Under the pieces are notes generated by a model that was given only the letters and a program-made list of their open reading frames with translations, ran no database searches and was not told where the DNA came from. A DNA stretch of 64,000 nt, from the NCBI RefSeq assembly GCF_030695065.1, contig NZ_JAUYTR010000016.1, forward strand, positions 62,001 to 126,000, in the 5' to 3' direction. Below, in pieces: positions 9,001 to 16,897 of the stretch. Source of the stretch: Sediminibacterium sp. (GTDB lineage Bacteria; Bacteroidota; Bacteroidia; Chitinophagales; Chitinophagaceae). The stretch's first letter is position 1, and each line of letters begins with the position of its first letter. Position numbers and translations under genes: made by a program.

Positions 9001-9333
9001 GTCAATTAAAGTAGGGTTAATTACATAAGGCTCACCCAATAAAAGATAGATATCATTTACTGTTTCTACCTTCAATCCAGTGAAAGTGATTTTTAATGTG
9101 TAAGGTCCACCTGTTCTTAATCCAGGTAAAGTAAACACACCGCCTTTTTTTGCAAGTGTAGAATACTGCGTACCAGAAGGGGTGTGTACAGCAACAAGGC
9201 TGGCTCCCTCAATGGGTTGCCCATCAGCAGTTTTTACAACCCCTGAGATACTACTTGTAGTAACCTGGGCGGTTGTGATCAAAGTTGCTAGTGCAGCAAC
9301 CATAATCATTGAAATTCTTTTAAAAATTCTCAT
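6058..9333 (-). CDS. TonB-dependent receptor, Oar-like, with carboxypeptidase-regulatory-like N-domain
   Basis: About 1091 residues. Signal peptide at 1-22, ending at T-T-A-Q. A carboxypeptidase-regulatory-like (CNA-B type) domain occupies about 25-115. The plug region follows, with D-G-A-N-L-N-N-N-F-G-L-S and G-A-G-I-N-A-V-T-K-S-G-T-N, and then a long beta-barrel ending R-Y-I-F, an aromatic C-terminus suited to BAM-dependent insertion. It belongs to the Oar/TonB-dependent receptor group of Bacteroidota outer membranes; the ligand is unknown and no SusD partner is adjacent. The start is placed at ATG 9333, not the in-frame TTG at 9354, because it gives a clean signal peptide. A second receptor of the same type lies directly upstream (9532-12696). 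Confidence 0.88.
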   Translation of the reverse strand: MRIFKRISMIMVAALATLITTAQVTTSSISGVVKTADGQPIEGASLVAVHTPSGTQYSTLAKKGGVFTLPGLRTGGPYTLKITFTGLKVETVNDIYLLLGEPYVINPTLIDESKVLSEVVVNALKKKSSGDKSGGASTVINQRMLSTMPTISRSITDFTRVTPQANGTSFAGRDGRFNNTQVDGANLNNNFGLSSDPLPGGGASPISIDAIEEVSVNIAPFDVRQSGFTGAGINAVTKSGTNTLKGTFYGLYRNQDYNGTNVGDVKLPAQVKSSNKIYGATLGGAIIKNKLFFFGSYENEERSQPGITFSPRGGSGAGNVSNTSVDSLNKFANHLRTAYGYDPGSFDNFPNFSTKNTKILAKIDWNINNNHKLTLKYSDLTSFNDQQLNGSSVPNNPTFTPAGGGSISRLPNNRFSLNSMSFSNSNYKFKDVVRTGSLELNSSFGGKFSNQFIATFSKIQATRSIDGGFFPTIDIFNNNGQNYMSAGSDPFTRNNDVKNDVFTVTNNFTYYAGKHTITGGASYEYQSVGNMFMPGSASYYAFNSLNDFITNRAPAAFSYTFSLDPNKPSVYAADLKVGQLGIYAQDEFNVNENFKLTYGIRIDKVLFPEAPLENPNVSALSFPDRNGVPTNFKTSEWPKQNSVYFSPRIGFRYKIDDENIVVRGGTGLFTGRIPFVYLTNMPGNSQMYQASQAVTNPALLGNFLFNPNPDAYRGSFSPVAGVLPNNANVVLMDKEFRFPQIWRTNIAFDKKLGNGWGLTVEALLTKDINAVIMRNANQRNTNAVISNGDDTRGRFATTADRRVYSNIGSAIILENASKGNSGSFTVQLTKTTQSGFSGMIAYTKSYANELTANPGSQATSTWQSNPTTGTQNDQQLFNSAYVNPDRIITSLSYKLNYGKNLATTFSLFGEIARGNNFSYTYNGDINNDGNNASDLMHITYVPNFVAQAASGGNPARSVAEQTAAWQQFVQNSPYLRKNIGKYAGRNEAYLPWVSRFDLRVVQDIFTNIGNRKHTIQVTADIFNFGNMLFKSSGVRQIVTTAQPLLFRGYDAQGRPTFNLQQQGGQLVTKPWQDNLSLASTWSMQLGVRYIF

Positions 9334-9531
9334 AATCTTGGTTTTGTGCGGCAAATATCCGACTAAAGGCTTATGAACCCAAAATCTTGTTAAAATAAAG
9401 CTCCATTTTGGTAAAGTTTATGAACATATGCTCATTAAATTGACGCAGATATTCTTATTTAAGTAATTGATATACAATATAATATGTAGTTTAATTCAAC
9501 CCAATTCGCGTTTGTTAAAAGCAACCGTTTG

Positions 9532-12500
9532 TTAATAAAAACTTAACCTACATCCAAGTTGGAACATCCAATTACCGCTATTTGCTGGGTTTAACGAGTT
9601 ATTCAACTCAAAAATTGACTTTTCTAATAGGGTAGGATCAAAGGAATAAATGGGAATTAAAAGTTGATTATTTCTGAATCCATGAAAAGAAATAAGTCTT
9701 ACTCTGCCTCCGGCAACTTGCAGTTGTTCTCCCCATTTTGAGTTGAATAAATTTGCCGCATTTAAAATTTCGAATGAAATATTTAAGTGAAGTTTTTCTG
9801 TGTGAATTTTTATTGGGATATACCAATTTGCTTTTAAATCTATCCGATGCATAAATGGAGCCCTGCTTCCATTTCTTTCGGCATATAAGCCTCTTCTTTT
9901 TTGTAGATATTTATTTGAGTTTATAAAAATATTTAAAGCTTCTTTTTGTTGATCACTGGTATAATAGCTGTCTTTTTTAAAAACTGGTTCAAAGAACATT
10001 TGATTTATTTCTGCTTCTCTTGGTATATAAATTAAATCGTAGCCAGTACTAGTTAAATCATCCCCTGATAAATTTCCTTTGCCATAAACAAAGCTAAATG
10101 GTGAACCAGATTGACCATTGTAATGAATAGAGCCACTGAATCGTTTATTTTTTCGTTGCTTTATTTGAATTTGGTATTCCGCATAAATTCGATGGCCTTT
10201 GCTAAAGTCTGAAGCAGACAAAGAAATAAGGTTTCTACCATTTGTTTGTTCCATTAATTTCCAATGATTCAATGCAATGGAATAGTTGCCATCATAAAAT
10301 GAATAAGCTTTTCCATACAAATATCTAATTAAGCCATTTGAAAGTTGTTGTTGGTGTTTTACTTGTAAAGACATTTCGTAACCATATCCATTTTTGCTAT
10401 TCGAATTCTTGATTAAGATAATATAATCATATGGATTAGTTCCATTTTGATTCATTGGAACTTTTAATGTATCGGTAGGAGCGTGAATTAATCTGTTATC
10501 AGGGCCCTCAAAATGTGAAGCCGCATTTCGGATATTAATATTTGGAAATTCAATTTCTGTTAGGTTACTGAAATACATTAATTGCATTGACCATTCTGTA
10601 CTGGGGGTTAACTTTTTCTCTACATTTAAAGTGGCTCTAAATAAAGTAGGAAGCTGCAGTTTCGCGGAACTTAGGTAAACTGTTCCTTTGTTTATTGTAT
10701 GATTTTGTGGGGGAATAAAATTGGTTAATGTATTGTTAGGATTAAAAGGATAGTTGATTAATTGATCTTGTTTCAATAGGTATTGTTCAATTTTATTTCC
10801 ATTGTTAGATACAATTCCTGCTAACCAAGCATAGGGTATTCTTCCTGAAAAAATTCCAGTCCCTATTTTTATTCGGGTATTCCATTTAGGCAAAAATATT
10901 TTTATAAATGCCCTAGGTGAAGGCGTGGATAAGAGTTTGGGTAATTTTCCTGAAATGGCACCCTGCAAATCATGTATATGACTTAGTAATGGAATTGCCG
11001 TGTTGTTGGTGAACGAATCTGATTGTGGGGAATTTAGAAATTGTTCTTCATTCCATCTAAGTCCACTATGTAACTGTATGTTTTTATTTAGATAGATTCT
11101 ATAATTAATAAAAAATGCCCATTTGAATAAATTCAACGTAGTTTCTATATCTTTTTGATTTTGTATGATTGAAAGTTTATTAATACTAAACGCTGCAGGA
11201 CTTCTGTTTTGTAAAAAATTACTAATACTATAATAGAAATATTGTCCATTTCCATTTAGCATAAAATTGTTTTTTAAAACTGTATAATCTGCATCAATTC
11301 CAATATCAAAAAAATGTTTTCCGCTTAACATACTCCATCTATTGTTGATGTTAATATTAGATTGACTAAGTTTATTCATAAACGTTTCTTCAGACGCACC
11401 TAGCACAATCATGCCGTCTCCGTCTAATAATCGTATTAAGGGAAATGCTTGATTTTTAGAGTTGGTTATAGAAGAGTGGTTGTTGTAAGAGAGTAGTAGT
11501 CTATTTTGTGTGTAACTATTTATTTTGTATTTCCACTCTAAGCTAGCCGATACATTTTTCTGATTTTGAATTTTGCCATTATTCGAGTAAATCAGCATGC
11601 TTTCTGTACTGCCAGCGTTGCTGTTCCTATATGCTTTCGTTGTTCTAAAATTAAATACGAATTGATTTTTAGGGTTTAGCATTCCGTCTATTCTCATTGC
11701 AAATTTATTAGAGGTAGTATGTACAACTTCGTCCAATGTGCCGGGGTCGTAGCCAAATCTTTCTTGCATGGTTTGTTTAAATCGATTGAGCTTATTAATT
11801 TGATTGGTTTCGCCTAGGTATTCTGCGATTGAATAAGGTCTTAAAATATATTCATTTGCATAATCGAAATTGAAAAAGTAAAAAAGTTTGTTATAAACTA
11901 TTGGACCTCCAATATTCATACCCATATGCTTATATAGATGCCTATTGCTTCTTATTGTTGTGTAAGCTTCTTGATATGGTTTGTTTTTGCCAGATTTTGT
12001 AACAATGTTAATGGCTGCCCCTGTAAAGTTTCCTAAGGATGCATCATAAGGTGATACCATTAATTGCATTTGTTCAAAACTTTCTGGTGCAGCAGCTAAA
12101 TTGCCTGTTTCGCCCATGATGGTTCCAGTAGGGGATAAACCAAATTGGTCATTTTGTAAAACTCCATCAATGTAATAGGAATTGAAACGATTATTCTGTC
12201 CTGAAAACGAAGGAGCTCCACTATGGTCTGTTTTAATATATGCTTCCGGATGATGCATGAGCAACCTACTTAATTCGTTCGACTTGATTGAATTATTTTG
12301 TAAAAGATCAATACTAGATGCTGCTTTAATAGTAGTAGAACTATACACTTGTATGGGGGTTAATTGTTTCTCTTTAGGTTGAAATGGGATATTTAATAAT
12401 ATATCTTCCCCAACAATAACTTGAATGAATTGGATACAAATGGTATCTGCTAATGGATAGCTTGCTTTTAGTGTATAATTGCTGCTGGGTTTTAGTTGAT

Positions 12501-12696
12501 AAAATCCATAAGCGCCGCTTTTATTGCTACTGGTTTTGATAATGGTTTGGGTGCTTTCATCTAACAAACTAATTTTGGCCCCATACACTCCTTTTTCATT
12601 AAATATTACTTTGCCACTGATAGCTCCAAATGTACTTTGTGCCATTGCCATATAATGCATTAATAGGATAGCGCTGATTAAACAAACCTTTTTCAT
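9532..12696 (-). CDS. TonB-dependent receptor, Oar-like (diverged paralogue)
   Basis: 1054 residues. Signal peptide at 1-19 (M-K-K start, cut after M-A-Q), a carboxypeptidase-regulatory-like domain at about 24-110, then plug and barrel ending L-S-F-Y. It shares landmark motifs with the receptor at 6058: Y-I-D-G-V-L-Q-N-D-Q-F-G-L-S, F-T-G-A-A-I-N-I-V-T-K-S-G-K-N and R-F-G-Y-D-P-G-T. Elsewhere it is clearly diverged and richer in Asn, Lys and Ile. The pair probably arose by an old tandem duplication and may take up different ligands. The genes are co-directional with a 198-base spacer that shows no terminator and no exact -7 box. Ligand unknown. Confidence 0.85.
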   Translation of the reverse strand: MKKVCLISAILLMHYMAMAQSTFGAISGKVIFNEKGVYGAKISLLDESTQTIIKTSSNKSGAYGFYQLKPSSNYTLKASYPLADTICIQFIQVIVGEDILLNIPFQPKEKQLTPIQVYSSTTIKAASSIDLLQNNSIKSNELSRLLMHHPEAYIKTDHSGAPSFSGQNNRFNSYYIDGVLQNDQFGLSPTGTIMGETGNLAAAPESFEQMQLMVSPYDASLGNFTGAAINIVTKSGKNKPYQEAYTTIRSNRHLYKHMGMNIGGPIVYNKLFYFFNFDYANEYILRPYSIAEYLGETNQINKLNRFKQTMQERFGYDPGTLDEVVHTTSNKFAMRIDGMLNPKNQFVFNFRTTKAYRNSNAGSTESMLIYSNNGKIQNQKNVSASLEWKYKINSYTQNRLLLSYNNHSSITNSKNQAFPLIRLLDGDGMIVLGASEETFMNKLSQSNININNRWSMLSGKHFFDIGIDADYTVLKNNFMLNGNGQYFYYSISNFLQNRSPAAFSINKLSIIQNQKDIETTLNLFKWAFFINYRIYLNKNIQLHSGLRWNEEQFLNSPQSDSFTNNTAIPLLSHIHDLQGAISGKLPKLLSTPSPRAFIKIFLPKWNTRIKIGTGIFSGRIPYAWLAGIVSNNGNKIEQYLLKQDQLINYPFNPNNTLTNFIPPQNHTINKGTVYLSSAKLQLPTLFRATLNVEKKLTPSTEWSMQLMYFSNLTEIEFPNINIRNAASHFEGPDNRLIHAPTDTLKVPMNQNGTNPYDYIILIKNSNSKNGYGYEMSLQVKHQQQLSNGLIRYLYGKAYSFYDGNYSIALNHWKLMEQTNGRNLISLSASDFSKGHRIYAEYQIQIKQRKNKRFSGSIHYNGQSGSPFSFVYGKGNLSGDDLTSTGYDLIYIPREAEINQMFFEPVFKKDSYYTSDQQKEALNIFINSNKYLQKRRGLYAERNGSRAPFMHRIDLKANWYIPIKIHTEKLHLNISFEILNAANLFNSKWGEQLQVAGGRVRLISFHGFRNNQLLIPIYSFDPTLLEKSIFELNNSLNPANSGNWMFQLGCRLSFY

Positions 12697-12797
12697 TCCA
12701 ACTATTTAATTTCAATGGTACTGTTATGAATTGTTAAAATGATTGGTATTTATACGGAACAAATTTGTTTTAAAGCGGTTCCATGGGTTGGTTTATG

Positions 12798-12805
12798 TAA
12801 TTTTG
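12798..12805 (+). promoter_or_regulatory. Bacteroidota -7 box of ribBA
   Basis: TAATTTTG fits the TAnnTTTG consensus exactly and lies 17 bases before the ATG at 12823. No good TTTG -33 element is visible at the usual distance. Its position inside the longest open frame supports the later start codon for ribBA. Confidence 0.6.
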
Positions 12806-12822
12806 CCGCTCAATTCCCAATT

Positions 12823-14028
12823 ATGTTAGATAGTATAGCTGCTGCCATTGATGATATTCGATTAGGTAAAATGGTTATTGTGGTAGATGATGAAGACCGT
12901 GAGAATGAAGGTGATTTTATAATGGCTGCACGATTTGCCACTCCGGAAGCTATTAATTTTATGAGTAAAGAAGGCCGTGGTTTAATTTGTGCAGCTTTAA
13001 CAGAAGAGCGTTGTGCAGATTTAGAACTAACACCAATGGTTAGTTCTAATACCTCTTTGCATGAAACTGCTTTTACTGTTTCTATCGATTTAATTGGTCA
13101 AGGAACTACAACTGGTATTTCTGCGCAGGATCGTTCAAAAACAATTTTAGCATTGGTTAATCCAAATACTAAAGCAAGTGATTTGGGTAGGCCAGGACAT
13201 ATTTTTCCGCTAAAAGCAAAAGCCGGTGGCGTTCTAAGAAGAAGTGGACATACAGAAGCTACGGTAGATTTAGCCAGATTAGCTGGATTAGAGCCTGCTG
13301 GGGTATTGGTAGAAGTGATGAACGAAGATGGAACTATGGCAAGATTGCCTCAACTGCTTGAAATTGCGCAGAAGTTTGGATTAAAAATCATTTCAATCAA
13401 AGATTTAATAGACTATCGATTAAAAGTCGATTCTTTAATTCAAGAATTGGTTCGCGTAAATATGCCCACTAAATATGGCCAGTTTCAACTAGTTGCTTTT
13501 AAAGAAAATTTATCTGGTGCAGAACATTTAGCTCTAGTAAAAGGTAATTGGGAAAAAGACGAACCGGTGCTTACTAGGGTTCACAGCAGTTGTTTTACAG
13601 GAGATATTTTGGGTAGTTTAAGATGCGATTGTGGAGAACAATTGCATAAAGCCATGCGTATGGTAGAAGCTGCAGGAACAGGGGTTATACTCTATATGAA
13701 TCAAGAAGGACGAGGTATTGGGTTAATCAATAAACTGCGCGCTTATCAGCTTCAAGAAGAAGGGATGGACACAGTTGAAGCCAATATTCATTTAGGTTTT
13801 GGTATGGATGAAAGAGATTATGGCGTAGGTGCACAAATTCTTCGTTCTCTTGGTATAACTAAACTGAAACTAATGAGTAACAATCCAAGAAAAAGGGCTG
13901 GACTAAAAGGATATGGTTTAGAAATAGTGGAGACCGTTCCAATAGAAGTGGTTCCAAATGAACACAACGAAAAATACCTCACAACTAAAAGAGATAAATT
14001 AGGGCATTCTATTTTAGGAGACCAATAA
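12823..14028 (+). CDS. ribBA: Bifunctional 3,4-dihydroxy-2-butanone-4-phosphate synthase / GTP cyclohydrolase II
   Basis: 401 residues from ATG 12823. The RibB half (about 1-200) shows [11 protein letters not shown] (metal and substrate acidic loop) and G-H-T-E-A-T-V-D-L. The RibA half (about 205-400) shows the zinc cluster H-S-S-C-F-T-G-D and L-R-C-D-C-G-E, then Q-E-G-R-G-I-G. It supplies both branches of riboflavin synthesis, from ribulose-5-phosphate and from GTP. The frame is open back to 12739, but that extension lacks homology and contains the -7 box. No FMN riboswitch is seen upstream. Its stop lies 5 bases from the stop of the convergent gene at 14034. Confidence 0.95.
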   Translation: MLDSIAAAIDDIRLGKMVIVVDDEDRENEGDFIMAARFATPEAINFMSKEGRGLICAALTEERCADLELTPMVSSNTSLHETAFTVSIDLIGQGTTTGISAQDRSKTILALVNPNTKASDLGRPGHIFPLKAKAGGVLRRSGHTEATVDLARLAGLEPAGVLVEVMNEDGTMARLPQLLEIAQKFGLKIISIKDLIDYRLKVDSLIQELVRVNMPTKYGQFQLVAFKENLSGAEHLALVKGNWEKDEPVLTRVHSSCFTGDILGSLRCDCGEQLHKAMRMVEAAGTGVILYMNQEGRGIGLINKLRAYQLQEEGMDTVEANIHLGFGMDERDYGVGAQILRSLGITKLKLMSNNPRKRAGLKGYGLEIVETVPIEVVPNEHNEKYLTTKRDKLGHSILGDQ

Positions 14029-14033
14029 GAATA

Positions 14034-14855
14034 TTATTTTTTCTTCTTCTTAATGAGCTCCTTGGTTTCATCTAATTCTTTCTTTAGTTGAATCGTATAA
14101 AGGGTTAGCTCTTCTACTTTCTTTAGTAATAAGGCATTCATTTGACCAAGGTCTAATCCATCTTTCATTACTTCTGCTGTGGTTTGAATGCCTGGTAGGT
14201 GTTTATTGGTTTTGATGTATTCATCTAAAACATTTAATGGCATCAGTTGATAATCTTTGTTAAATACATGGTCGTACCAATCTTTAGAATTCTTTACTGC
14301 TACCTTTACTTTTTCTGTTAAAATACCTTGCTCAACATATAATTTGTATCCGTCCACTTGGGTATTTACATCTCCAATTTTTACTCTTCCTTCGTAAGAA
14401 TCAATAGAGAAAAATTCTTTTTCAATGGCATCGGAACCCGCTTTATGACTAATTTTAAAAGTTTGAGGCGTTTTTAAAACCTCATCGCCTGAAACCCTGG
14501 CGCCAATAGTCCAATAGCTTAAATTCTTTGGATTAGACACGTCTCCATTAGAGAACATAATTGAAGGTTCGTTTTGTCCGCCAGATGCCCATTCATTACT
14601 CAATTTCAATAAGATGTTCTTATTCCTTGTATTGCCTGCAGCTTTTTTTATTTCAATTGGAGCTCCAGGGTTTAAAATACCTATACCTACAAAACCTGCT
14701 TCGGGAAATATATTTTGCTTGTCTCCAGTTGCTGCAGCATTGGCGTCAACAGGAGCTGTTACTACTTTAGGTTTACCGCTAGTTGTGGGCCTTTGGGCTT
14801 GCACACCCATTTGAAACAATACAGTTGCGAGGGATAAGAGCAAAACTTTTTTCAT
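14034..14855 (-). CDS. Secreted protein with Bacteroidota tail-fibre/S74-like C-terminal module
   Basis: 273 residues with a signal peptide at 1-20 (M-K-K start, ends V-Q-A-Q). The middle part resembles repetitive fibre-like beta structure (N-I-L-L-K-L-S-N-E-W-A-S-G and similar). The C-terminal region from about 175 carries a module common in secreted Bacteroidota proteins: Y-K-L-Y-V-E-Q-G-I-L-T-E-K-V-K-V-A, then H-L-P-G-I-Q, E-V-x-K-D-G-L-D-L-G-Q-M-N, and a final coiled coil (V-E-E-L-T-L-Y to the poly-Lys end). That module is related to phage tail-fibre chaperone regions (peptidase S74), but I do not see the S74 catalytic pair with certainty. Function unknown; an exported trimeric fibre-like protein is plausible. 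Confidence 0.65.
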   Translation of the reverse strand: MKKVLLLSLATVLFQMGVQAQRPTTSGKPKVVTAPVDANAAATGDKQNIFPEAGFVGIGILNPGAPIEIKKAAGNTRNKNILLKLSNEWASGGQNEPSIMFSNGDVSNPKNLSYWTIGARVSGDEVLKTPQTFKISHKAGSDAIEKEFFSIDSYEGRVKIGDVNTQVDGYKLYVEQGILTEKVKVAVKNSKDWYDHVFNKDYQLMPLNVLDEYIKTNKHLPGIQTTAEVMKDGLDLGQMNALLLKKVEELTLYTIQLKKELDETKELIKKKKK

Positions 14856-14891
14856 ATATAACTGCTTATTCGGTTTAAAACGAAGTTAAAT

Positions 14892-14920
14892 CAAAATTAG
14901 TGTTAATGGGTATTGGCAAA
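14892..14920 (-). promoter_or_regulatory. Promoter of the fibre-like protein gene
   Basis: On the minus strand, -33 TTTG (CAAA at 14917-14920 on plus), a 17-base spacer and -7 TAATTTTG (CAAAATTA at 14892-14899) match the Bacteroidota sigma consensus in both parts. It lies about 36 bases before the ATG at 14855. This is the best two-part promoter in the window. Confidence 0.75.
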
Positions 14921-14924
14921 AATT

Positions 14925-14949
14925 AAAAAAGCGCCTTTTGGGCGCCTTC
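14925..14949 (-). terminator. Terminator of phoH
   Basis: On the minus strand, GCGCC and GGCGC pair around a CAAAA loop (14931-14935 and 14941-14945). A/T pairs extend the stem, and a T-run follows (A-run 14925-14930 on plus). It lies just beyond the phoH stop at 14955. Confidence 0.8.
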
Positions 14950-14954
14950 CTAAC

Positions 14955-15944
14955 TTATCTATGGTGATGGGGGGGATGGTCCGCATCTTCTCTTTCTTTT
15001 TCTTTGTCGTATGCTTTAATGATTGCTTTAACCAAACGATGTCTTACAACATCTTCTTCGGTTAATTCAATATGTGCAATCCCGTCAATATTTTTAAGTA
15101 TACGCGTAGATTTGTCTAATCCACTTCGCATATTTCTTGGCAAATCAATTTGGGTTGGATCACCCGTTATAATGGCTTTTGCATTGGCTCCAATTCTGGT
15201 TAGGAACATTTTTAATTGGAGGTCGTTGGTATTTTGTGCCTCATCTAAAATGATGAACGCATTGTCCAATGTTCTACCTCTCATATAAGCCAAAGGAGCA
15301 ATTTCAATGGTTCTAGTGCTCATATAATACCCCAATTTGTCTGCCGGAATCATATCGTCCAACGCATCATACAAAGGCCTTAAGTATGGGTCAATTTTTT
15401 CTTTTAAATCACCAGGTAAAAAACCCAGGCTTTCGCCAGCTTCAACTGCAGGTCGGGTCAAAATGATTTTTTTTACCACTTTGTTTTTTAATGCTCTCAC
15501 TGCAAGTGCAACTGCTGTATATGTTTTACCCGTACCTGCCGGACCAATAGCAAATACAATATCATTCCTATCGGCAGCATGCACCATCTTTTTTTGGTTC
15601 TGTGTTCTAGCCCGAACTGTTTTTCCATTAGGACCAAAAACCAAAATATCATTGGGGTTTCTGTCTACAAAATTATCTACCACTTCTGCATCATCTCCCC
15701 CTAATATTTGTTCAAAATAGCCTTCACTTAAATGACCATTTCTTTGCAAATATTGAACAATTAAGTCAATTTTTTCACGGGCAGTATCAATCTGTTCGGG
15801 TGCACCGCTCAGTTTTAATTGAGTGCCTCTTGATAGGATTTTTAATAAAGGAAATTTTTTCTTTAGTAAATCTAATTTGCCGTTGTTCACACCAAAAAAT
15901 TCAATAGGATTTACCGACTCTAGGCTAATGATTGTCTCTGTCAA
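14955..15944 (-). CDS. PhoH-like ATPase
   Basis: 329 residues, the usual length for PhoH/YbeZ-type proteins. An N-terminal KH-like region (about 1-80) is followed by a P-loop NTPase with Walker A G-P-A-G-T-G-K-T at 134-141 and Walker B F-I-I-L-D-E-A-Q-N near 230-238. G-D-P-T-Q-I-D-L-P follows, and the tail is His-rich. Family members are cytosolic RNA-associated ATPases or helicases, often linked to ribosome and RNA quality control. No ybeY neighbour is present here. A -7 box and a hairpin lie in its upstream region, and a terminator follows. Confidence 0.92.
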   Translation of the reverse strand: MTETIISLESVNPIEFFGVNNGKLDLLKKKFPLLKILSRGTQLKLSGAPEQIDTAREKIDLIVQYLQRNGHLSEGYFEQILGGDDAEVVDNFVDRNPNDILVFGPNGKTVRARTQNQKKMVHAADRNDIVFAIGPAGTGKTYTAVALAVRALKNKVVKKIILTRPAVEAGESLGFLPGDLKEKIDPYLRPLYDALDDMIPADKLGYYMSTRTIEIAPLAYMRGRTLDNAFIILDEAQNTNDLQLKMFLTRIGANAKAIITGDPTQIDLPRNMRSGLDKSTRILKNIDGIAHIELTEEDVVRHRLVKAIIKAYDKEKEREDADHPPHHHR

Positions 15945-15976
15945 TCTATAGGGTTTTAGTTAACGAATCAATGAAT

Positions 15977-16007
15977 AGAGGTTATAAAACCTCTTCTCTC
16001 AAATTTA
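15977..16007 (-). promoter_or_regulatory. phoH -7 box with a hairpin in the leader
   Basis: On the minus strand TAAATTTG (CAAATTTA on plus, 16000-16007) matches the -7 consensus. Just downstream a perfect 7-bp hairpin AGAGGTT/AACCTCT (15977-15983 with 15988-15994, 4-base loop) would sit at the very 5' end of the phoH mRNA. Such a hairpin may stabilise the transcript. No -33 element is evident. Confidence 0.45.
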
Positions 16008-16091
16008 ATTAATAGGGATACATATATCCTAATGATTCTTATTCACAGTTGTGGAAAGAATTAAAATTTAACCGTTTCTTAAAATACCTTT

Positions 16092-16739
16092 CTATAATGC
16101 TTTTAGTGCTGCAATAGTTGCAGTTGGATCTGCAGACTTAAAAACGGTATTGCCGGCAACCAGTACATCAGCACCTGCCGCAAGTATGGAAGGCGCATTT
16201 GCTAAAGTAACCCCTCCATCAATTTCAATTAAGCATTGGCTGTTTTTTTGAAGTATCAATTGTTTCAATGCCTTTATTTTTTCTAAAGTATGTAGAATAA
16301 AATGCTGTCCGCCAAAACCTGGATTTACACTCATTAAACATACTACATCAATGTCTTGAATTAAATCGCTTAATAATTGTATAGAAGTATGTGGATTCAC
16401 TGCCACACCTGCTTTCATTCCCAACGATTTTATTTCTTGAATATTTCTGTGTAAGTGATTACAAGCTTCAATGTGAACAGTTAAAATATCTGCCCCTGCT
16501 TCTTTAAATGCAGCCGTATAGTTTTCAGGCTTTTCAATCATCAAATGCACATCACACACTTTTTGGGTTGCTTTTCTAATATGACTAATTACTGGTAACC
16601 CAAAGCTAATATTTGGAACAAATTGTCCATCCATTACATCTAAATGAAACCAATCGGCTTGGCTATTATTAAGCATATTGCAATCTTGTTCTAAATTCAA
16701 AAAGTTGGCACTTAATAGGGAAGGGGCAATAATTGGCAT
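16092..16739 (-). CDS. rpe: Ribulose-phosphate 3-epimerase
   Basis: 215 residues, normal for this TIM-barrel enzyme, which interconverts ribulose-5-phosphate and xylulose-5-phosphate in the pentose phosphate pathway. Signatures: A-P-S-L-L-S-A-N-F at 5-13, H-L-D-V-M-D-G-x-F-V-P-N-I-S-F-G at about 33-48 (catalytic Asp and metal His), H-L-M-I near 66, M-S-V-N-P-G-F-G-G-Q-H-F near 136-147, and E-I-D-G-G-V (second catalytic Asp) near 172. It is transcribed alone, divergent from the TolB-like gene at 16898. Confidence 0.97.
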   Translation of the reverse strand: MPIIAPSLLSANFLNLEQDCNMLNNSQADWFHLDVMDGQFVPNISFGLPVISHIRKATQKVCDVHLMIEKPENYTAAFKEAGADILTVHIEACNHLHRNIQEIKSLGMKAGVAVNPHTSIQLLSDLIQDIDVVCLMSVNPGFGGQHFILHTLEKIKALKQLILQKNSQCLIEIDGGVTLANAPSILAAGADVLVAGNTVFKSADPTATIAALKAL

Positions 16740-16762
16740 GTATATTTTGGTTTAAATCTTTG

Positions 16763-16770
16763 CAAAAGTA
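16763..16770 (-). promoter_or_regulatory. -7 box of rpe
   Basis: On the minus strand TACTTTTG (CAAAAGTA on plus) matches TAnnTTTG exactly, 23 bases before the rpe ATG at 16739. No clear -33 partner. Confidence 0.55.
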
Positions 16771-16871
16771 ATTCCTTTTAGCACTTATTATAAAGCGAAT
16801 CTTTAAAAGCTGTTGAGCTAGTCAACATTTTTCTGTGACAGTTTTCTGACAATAATCAGCGTTGATAAATC

Positions 16872-16879
16872 TAATTTTG
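16872..16879 (+). promoter_or_regulatory. -7 box of the TolB-like gene
   Basis: TAATTTTG, an exact consensus match, lies 18 bases before the ATG at 16898. Its position argues against the longer open frame that begins with TTG at 16862. Confidence 0.55.
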
Positions 16880-16897
16880 CAGTTCATTCTCTTTATT

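Noticed and set aside
15337-15720. 127-codon open frame on plus opposite phoH.
   Set aside because: Shadow of the phoH frame; composition is that of an antisense frame.
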